Assembly (NCBI GenBank): GCA_029582155.1
Contig: CM055899.1
Span: forward strand, 74,084,886-74,148,885
Origin: Panopea generosa
Taxonomy: Eukaryota; Mollusca; Bivalvia; Adapedonta; Hiatellidae
Direction of reading: 5' to 3'
Length of the DNA stretch: 64,000 bases
The notes beneath the pieces are model-generated. The model worked only from the letters and a program-made list of their open reading frames with translations, was not told the DNA's origin and did no database searches. This document shows, piece by piece, positions 58,712 through 64,000 of the stretch (positions are counted from its first letter, which is position 1; each line of letters opens with the position of its first letter). The position numbers and the translations under genes were made by a program.

Positions 58712-61700
58712 AAGGAGAGTTATGATCATAGGATGCCTACTGAGGTGTTATGGGTCACTCTTATGGCAATAAAGGATAGTTCAACTAATTGAATGAAACG
58801 CTTGGTCTTCAAGATGTATGTTTGGACATGGTGAAATATTTGATGATTGACATCATCAGAAGAAGTGTCATTACAGTGTATTTAGGTCTGGACGAGTAAT
58901 AGGACGTCATAAAGTAGAGTTCATTGACGGTGGTATAAAGGGCATGTGAAGAGATAGTGATAAGTATCCTCAGTCTTTCATTTATTGCTAAAAAATATTT
59001 TTGAACAGATCTACAAAATTGTGCCTTAAGTTATGATTTGCCACTGAGATTGTATATTTCTGCGATCAGTATGTTACGTCACTGCAATGTTTGGGGTATA
59101 AATCACGTTTAGTGATAGGTCTGGTATATAAAGATTTGCATTGGTATTTATCTTTGGCTCAGTTTACTGTCATATATATATTTGTTTATTCCAGTTTTAC
59201 AATGAAAATGAGGCAAGAAAGTATACATCAAAGTAAGTAAACTGTCCTGCATTGGTTAGAGTTCTATAGCACCATAATGTTGTTGTGATACTGCTGCTTC
59301 ACATTGTTACAGATTAGGGAATAGTGTATATCAATTGGTTTATGGATGAACAACTTAATGGTAAGTTCACTGTGGTTTTAAGACTGTCATATTCGAGGGG
59401 TTATCCATAAGTTTGTGGACAAATTTAATAAAATCCATATTTATGCAAGTTCATCGCCGTATTTTGCTTTGCTTGAATATTGATATGTATAAAATTTGTT
59501 ATCAATATCTAATATTTTATTACATTTCTAACCTCAGCAATAATGTGATGGTATCCATCACAACATGCATACATCTTTAGGTCCACAGCTCAATATGTTG
59601 AACAATTTATCAGGTAAGCATATGAAGAATAACAATTGCTTGCCTGTAAAATTTGTGGTAAATCATATATTGTTGAGGACACATCATCAATGTCTGTAAA
59701 CGTCATTCCAGCAATAGCACTGTGTGCAAATGTTAGGAATTTAAACAAATTTACATTGAAAAGGAATATGTGCACATAAACAAAAATTGTGTATGAAGAA
59801 AAGGTGAAACAACAAGGGCTATACAGTTTTGTGTCAATATTACACTGATCCAGATGTTGGATGTTCTTGGTAAAGCTCCAAAAAGCCATCTGTTGCATGT
59901 TGAATCTCATATTGAATTTTATATTTTCTATTTGATGGCTTGTTTATGACTGATACACCTCCATAACTTGCATTATGCTGCAACCACGGGAAGGCTTTAA
60001 AACAAAAATGATTCTTGTTGTATTTGGAGGCAACTCTGAAAAGAGTTAAAGTTTAAATACATGTTGCTTAACATATTTGTTCATACACCAACACAGAAAC
60101 TTGATGCATTTCCTTGTAATTGCAAGTAAAAATGTGTTGGAATTTAAAACATTATATTTAGAGTGATCTGCATGCTATTAATATGCATAACAATCAACAA
60201 ACATGAATTACTTTGTCAACTGCTTTATTTATTTGATTATTTCTTATCCAGCACTCGCATGATTGAAATTCAAAGTCAACTCTCTGAGCGAGCTGTAGAG
60301 TTACTGGCCCTTCCTGAAGATACAGCATGTTTCATACTTGATGTTGGGTAAGTACTGACTCCTACTTGATGTTGAGTAAGTACTGACTCCTACTTTATGT
60401 AGGGTATGTGCTGATTCCTACTTGATGTTGGGTTAGTATTGACTCCTAATTGATGTTGGGTAAGTGCTGACTCAAGCTTGATGTTTGTTAAGTAATGACT
60501 CCTACTTTATGTAGGGTAAGTGCTGACTCCTGCTTGATGTTTGGTAAGTAATGACTCATACTTGATGTTTGGTAAGTAATGACTCCTACTTGATGCTGGG
60601 TAAGTACTGACTCATACTTGATGTTGGGTAAGTACTGACTCATACTTGATGTTCAGTAATTGCTGACTCCAACTTGATGTTGGAGCTTTACTTTGACTCC
60701 TACTTGATGTTTGGTAAGTACTGACTCATACTTGATGTTCAGTAATTACTGACTCCAACTTGATGTTGGAGCTTTACTTTGACTCCTACTTGATGTTTGG
60801 TAAGTGTTGACTCCTACTTGATGCTGGGTAATAAATAAATGAATGGTGCTTTACGGCACGTCGACACATAAATAGGTCATTTTGTGCGTGCAATGATGAT
60901 TGGTAAGTACTGATTCCTACTTGATGCTGGGTAAGTACTGACTCCTACTTGATGTTGGGTAAGTGCTGACTCCTACTTGATGTTGGGTAAGTACTGACTC
61001 CTGCTTGATGTTTGGTAAGTACTGACTCCTACTTGATGTTGGGTAAGTACTGACTCCTACTTGATGTTGGGTAAGTACTGACTCCTGCTTGATGCTGGGT
61101 TAGTAGTGCAGACTCATGCTTGATGTTAGGTAATTGCTGACTCCTACTTGATGTTGGGTAAGTGCTGATTCCTAGTTGATGCTTGGTAAGTGCTGACTCT
61201 TACTTGATGTTGGTAAGTGCTGACTCCTACGTGATGTTGGTAAGTGCAGACTCCTGCTTGATGCTGGGTAAGTACTGACTCCTACTTGATGTTGGATAAG
61301 TGCTGGCTCCTGCTTGATGTTGGGTAAGTGCTGACTCCTGCTTGATGTTAGTTAAGTGCTGACTCCTACTTGATGGTGGATGATTATTGACTCCTGCTTG
61401 ATGTTGAGTAAATATGCACACCTACTTTTTTGCTGCATGTTTCATACTTGATGCTTGAAGCAAACTACTTCTACAGTTTTCTGTTGATTGACTTGAAACT
61501 TTGCATACAGGATCAATGTCAAGTGTATATATGTTTGATTCATGTTTTGTGATACTGACTGAACTCCATGCAGAGTTATTGCCCTTGCACTTAGTAAAAG
61601 TGCTGTATTTACCATATTGCAATCTGAACTTTTTACACAGTTGTCAGCTGAATACATTGTTATTTTGTTTTATATATAGTAAACATGACTAATAGTAAAG

Positions 61701-63682
61701 GTTTTATTGAACCTATCATCGGGAAGCATTATTAAAAAGAAATATATATTTTCAACTGTAGGTGTGGTTCTGGTCTCAGTGGTGAAACTTTGACAGATCA
61801 GGGTCATTTCTGGGTAGGTGTTGATATCAGCCCACACATGCTTGGTGAGTATTACATGTTTGATAAATTTTTAACTTTAACATCAAGTGCACATTGTTTT
61901 CAATGCTGAAAATAAATTTTAGTAAATAGATTTCAATCAATAATCTAGTTTGTCTTCCCATTTTTTCTGCCATATGCAGAAACAGCCCTGCCTGCTCTGT
62001 AAGTTCTGAGTTTAAAGAGTCAAGGTTCAAGTGAATAGAGGGTTTGCTGCTCATGCCAGCAGTTGTGGGTTCGATCCCCAGCTTAACCTGATTCCTCTGG
62101 AAAAAAATTCAGTACAGATTCTACCCAGGAAGCAGTCTCGAGAAAGGTTCATATAAGCTTTGAACTTTCTGCTGGGCCCCCATTAGTTCAGTCGGTTTGG
62201 CGTCTGACTATCAATCCAGGGATCGTGAGTTTGAATCCCCACCCGGCAACAGTCTCCATGATGATTGATATACGACATTGTGTCTCATTATCATTCGTCT
62301 CTCACCAATTATTCAAGTGGGAAAGTTATCAATTACTTGCGGAGATGGAGTGTGCTTGAGTACTGGTTAATCCCAGGAAACAGTGGTTAGGTTAACTGAT
62401 CATCTGTTAGCCCTCGATGGGATAAAAATGACGCTAAATATTCAATTAATCAATCAATCAATCATTGAACTTTCATCACAATCAAGCTAAACTAAATTAG
62501 TATAAAAATAAGTATCAGGGTGACTGAGACTTGTTAATGATAAATTATTGTAAAACTGTAATGTTCAATTGGAATCTGTACATAAATCAAACTTGTTGTC
62601 ATTTAAAAATTGTCTGATTGAAATTTAACTGAATGTTGATTTTGAGATGCATCGTGTGAAGCTGAGGAGCAAACCCAGTCCTAGTGTGAGCAATCAACAC
62701 TATCTACTACACTACAACATAAACAAAATTCACAATGTGATTTTTCCAATTATTGTTCATGTGTATCAGATATGGAATTCATCCTTGGTTTAGATTGTAC
62801 AAATTCTTCAACTGAAATTTAACAATTGTTGATTTATTTTGTTTACTTTGCAGATGTAGCAGTGGAACGGGAGACAGAGGGAGACTTGGTGCTTGGGGAT
62901 ATGGGATATGGAATGCCATTCAAGTCCGGATCGTTTGATGGGGTTATCAGGTATTTTCTTCTTGCGTTTTGTAGTTGACATTCTTTTAGTTAATATTTTG
63001 CTTTCATTTATGAAAGATATTTTTAATTTACATGTCTGTTTTGTCCTTCCTTTGAGATAGTTCCCAGTAAAGAAAAACACAAATGTATTGACAACCAACC
63101 TTCAGCATAAAATTCAATTGAAAAGGAGTGCATGGTCCAGTAGTAGTGCATCAGACTCAGGATCAGAAGGTGGAAGGTTGTGGGTTCGATCCTCTAATAA
63201 GGCCATAAGTAGTTTCCTTGAGCAAGACACTTTATTTGTATATACTTTGTAATGATTCTACCGAGGAAGACTTTGAGTGTGATTTGTCTTAGTTGTAAGA
63301 ATTAGTTTCACAAACAATGTTGAATAAATAAGTTAACTAAAAGTACAAAAAATGTTCAAAATATAGTCAAACCCAGTCAAGAAAGGCGCAAATGTGTTGC
63401 TAAATACAGGTTAATTTGCTTTGAAAGCTTAGAAATGGAAATGAAAAAGAAAAAATAAATGTGATTGCTAAAGACAAGTGACTGCTTAATAGAGGTGACC
63501 CCTTACACAGGTTTGATTGTTTTGTGAGAATTAGTATGAAGATGCATTTATTGATGCTGTTCAAGTGAAGATAAATTATTTTCAGCATATCGGCCCTTCA
63601 GTGGCTGTGTAATGCAGACAAGAAGTACCATCATCCGCCGAAAAGATTATTAAAGTTCTTCTCCACACTCTATGCATGTTTG
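55281..63682 (+). CDS. BUD23: BUD23, 18S rRNA (guanine-N7) methyltransferase, 5' six exons (partial)
   Basis: Exons 55281-55322, 59195-59232, 60252-60347, 61762-61844, 62854-62950 and 63586-63682 join in phase and encode the first 151 residues; each is flanked by AG and GT, most donors being GTAAGT-like. The protein starts [29 protein letters not shown] follows, then SAM motif I as FILDVGCGSGLSG (residues 54-66), the acidic ribose-binding loop [11 protein letters not shown] (Asp80), [31 protein letters not shown] and [18 protein letters not shown]. These are hallmarks of BUD23/WBSCR22, which with TRMT112 methylates a conserved guanine N7 in 18S rRNA during small-subunit assembly. The last window exon ends in a good donor (gtaaga), so the remaining roughly 130 residues with the basic nuclear tail lie to the right. 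Intron 1 is 3.9 kb, and intron 3 contains an array of copies of this gene's own splice donor. Confidence 0.95.
55323..59194 (+). other. BUD23 intron 1
   Basis: A 3.9-kb intron without internal genes. A decayed tRNA-like piece on the minus strand (GGGATCGAACCA near 55533) and a GATA microsatellite are the only recognisable features; ORFs inside lack known motifs. Confidence 0.6.
58626..58710. repeat. (GATA)n microsatellite in BUD23 intron 1
   Basis: About 20 nearly perfect tandem AGAT units. Confidence 0.97.
60336..61453 (+). repeat. 28-bp minisatellite built from the BUD23 exon 3 / intron 3 junction
   Basis: The unit is CTTGATGTTGG|GTAAGT followed by ACTGACTCCTA, about 35 copies. The first unit is the real end of exon 3 (codons for LDVG) with its 5' splice site at 60348. 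At the far end, GCATGTTTCATACTTGATG (61435-61453) exactly repeats exon 3 bases 60325-60343. A piece of another repeat of about 70 bp interrupts the array at about 60829-60900. Confidence 0.93.
62030..62172 (+). repeat. tRNA-derived SINE, family A, in BUD23 intron 4
   Basis: GCTGCTCATGCCAGCAGTTG with GTGGGTTCGATCCCC (intact B-box), and 3' part CATATAAGCTTTGAACTTTC. Confidence 0.7.
62173..62465 (+). repeat. tRNA-derived SINE, family C, in BUD23 intron 4
   Basis: Head TTAGTTCAGTCGGTTTGGCG (A-box) and GTGAGTTTGAATCCCC (B-box). Core AAGTTATCAATTACTTGCGG, related to the family B core. Tail GGGATAAAAATGACGCTAAA and a (TCAA)n end at about 62440-62463. Directly joined to the family A copy. Confidence 0.8.
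63126..63315 (+). repeat. tRNA-derived SINE, family D, in BUD23 intron 5
   Basis: GAGTGCATGGTCCAGTAGTA (A-box), GTTGTGGGTTCGATCC (B-box), CCTTGAGCAAGACAC and GAAGACTTTGAGTGTGATTT. It is the reverse-complement layout of the 11.9- and 45.4-kb copies. Confidence 0.78.
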
Positions 63683-64000
63683 GTAAGAGATGTTATCATA
63701 CACTGTGTATTGTATGTGTTCAAGTTTTCTAGAAAAATACTTTTGTGATAAATATTTTAAAACTTATTAAGGGCTTTTCCAGAATTAAATGTATGGGGGG
63801 GTCGGACGGCAGTATAATTAAAATTTTATGCCTGGTGGGTGTTTTCATAAAAAAAAATGATGCCTTGTGGGGTAAAAGCTTATTAAAATTTTATGCCTTG
63901 CCGGTATTTCCGTCTCTGAACCGAATTTTTTCTTCAACACCGTTTTTCTTCTCGAAATTTTATACATTTTCTGCCCAGATATTTCCTCCCGTCGTATACA
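63683..64000 (+). other. Start of BUD23 intron 6, with a partial repeat at the window edge
   Basis: After the donor the sequence soon becomes a repeat-like stretch (AAATTTTATGCCT occurs twice, at about 63820 and 63890). It runs off the window, so its type cannot be judged. Confidence 0.45.

Noticed and set aside
61227-61421. 64-codon minus-strand ORF with QHQAGA repeats
   Set aside because: Antisense translation of the 28-bp splice-site array.

Overview
The window reads as nuclear DNA of an invertebrate animal, most likely a bivalve mollusc (inference). It is AT-rich, its genes are split by GT..AG introns, and more than half of the sequence is repetitive. Several repeats look like ones I associate with bivalve genomes: short interspersed elements with a conserved 'CAGTTACTTGCGG' core, and a fold-back repeat opening with GCTCACCTGAGCC. 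There is no bacterial-style gene packing; most long ORFs are shadows of repeats or transposons.

Region 1 (1-12.7 kb): the 3' part of an aldo-keto reductase gene on + (exons at 2291-2448, 6251-6277, 6398-6537, 7241-7468) that seems to lack its middle barrel exons. A decayed multi-copy element protein follows at about 9.4-10.2 kb, with short tandem repeats and tRNA-derived SINEs. Region 2 (12702-17750): a Ty3/gypsy LTR retrotransposon on the minus strand, with 178-bp LTRs, a tRNA-Leu-type primer site and a polypurine tract, but many frameshifts. Region 3 (17.8-27 kb): gene-free diverged repeats and a satellite array of about 4.2 kb with a unit near 205 bp. Region 4 (27.1-32.1 kb): a second gypsy-type element on the minus strand. 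Its integrase end is repeated as an 855-bp inverted copy on the other side, joined at the palindrome TGTCGACA. Region 5 (32.6-35 kb): SINEs and a Tc1-like transposase relic.

Region 6 (35.5-63.7 kb) holds the three clear host genes: VPS37 (ESCRT-I subunit, +, four coding exons), DNAJC30 (J-domain protein with a C-terminal membrane segment, minus, single exon) and the first six exons of BUD23 (18S rRNA guanine-N7 methyltransferase, +, running off the window). DNAJC30 and BUD23 are head-to-head with 395 bp between start codons, which implies a shared promoter. The order and orientation VPS37(+) / DNAJC30(-) / BUD23(+) is that of VPS37D, DNAJC30 and BUD23 in the human Williams-Beuren region (7q11.23), so the window appears to keep an old animal microsynteny block.

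The introns and spacers of region 6 are full of minisatellites with units of 20, 26, 28, 40 and 52 bp. The most unusual lies in BUD23 intron 3: about 35 copies of a 28-bp unit that is a copy of the gene's own exon-3/intron-3 junction, 5' splice site included. The spacer also holds a LINE fragment flanked by an exceptionally long (72-73 bp) duplication, nested inside a fold-back repeat.
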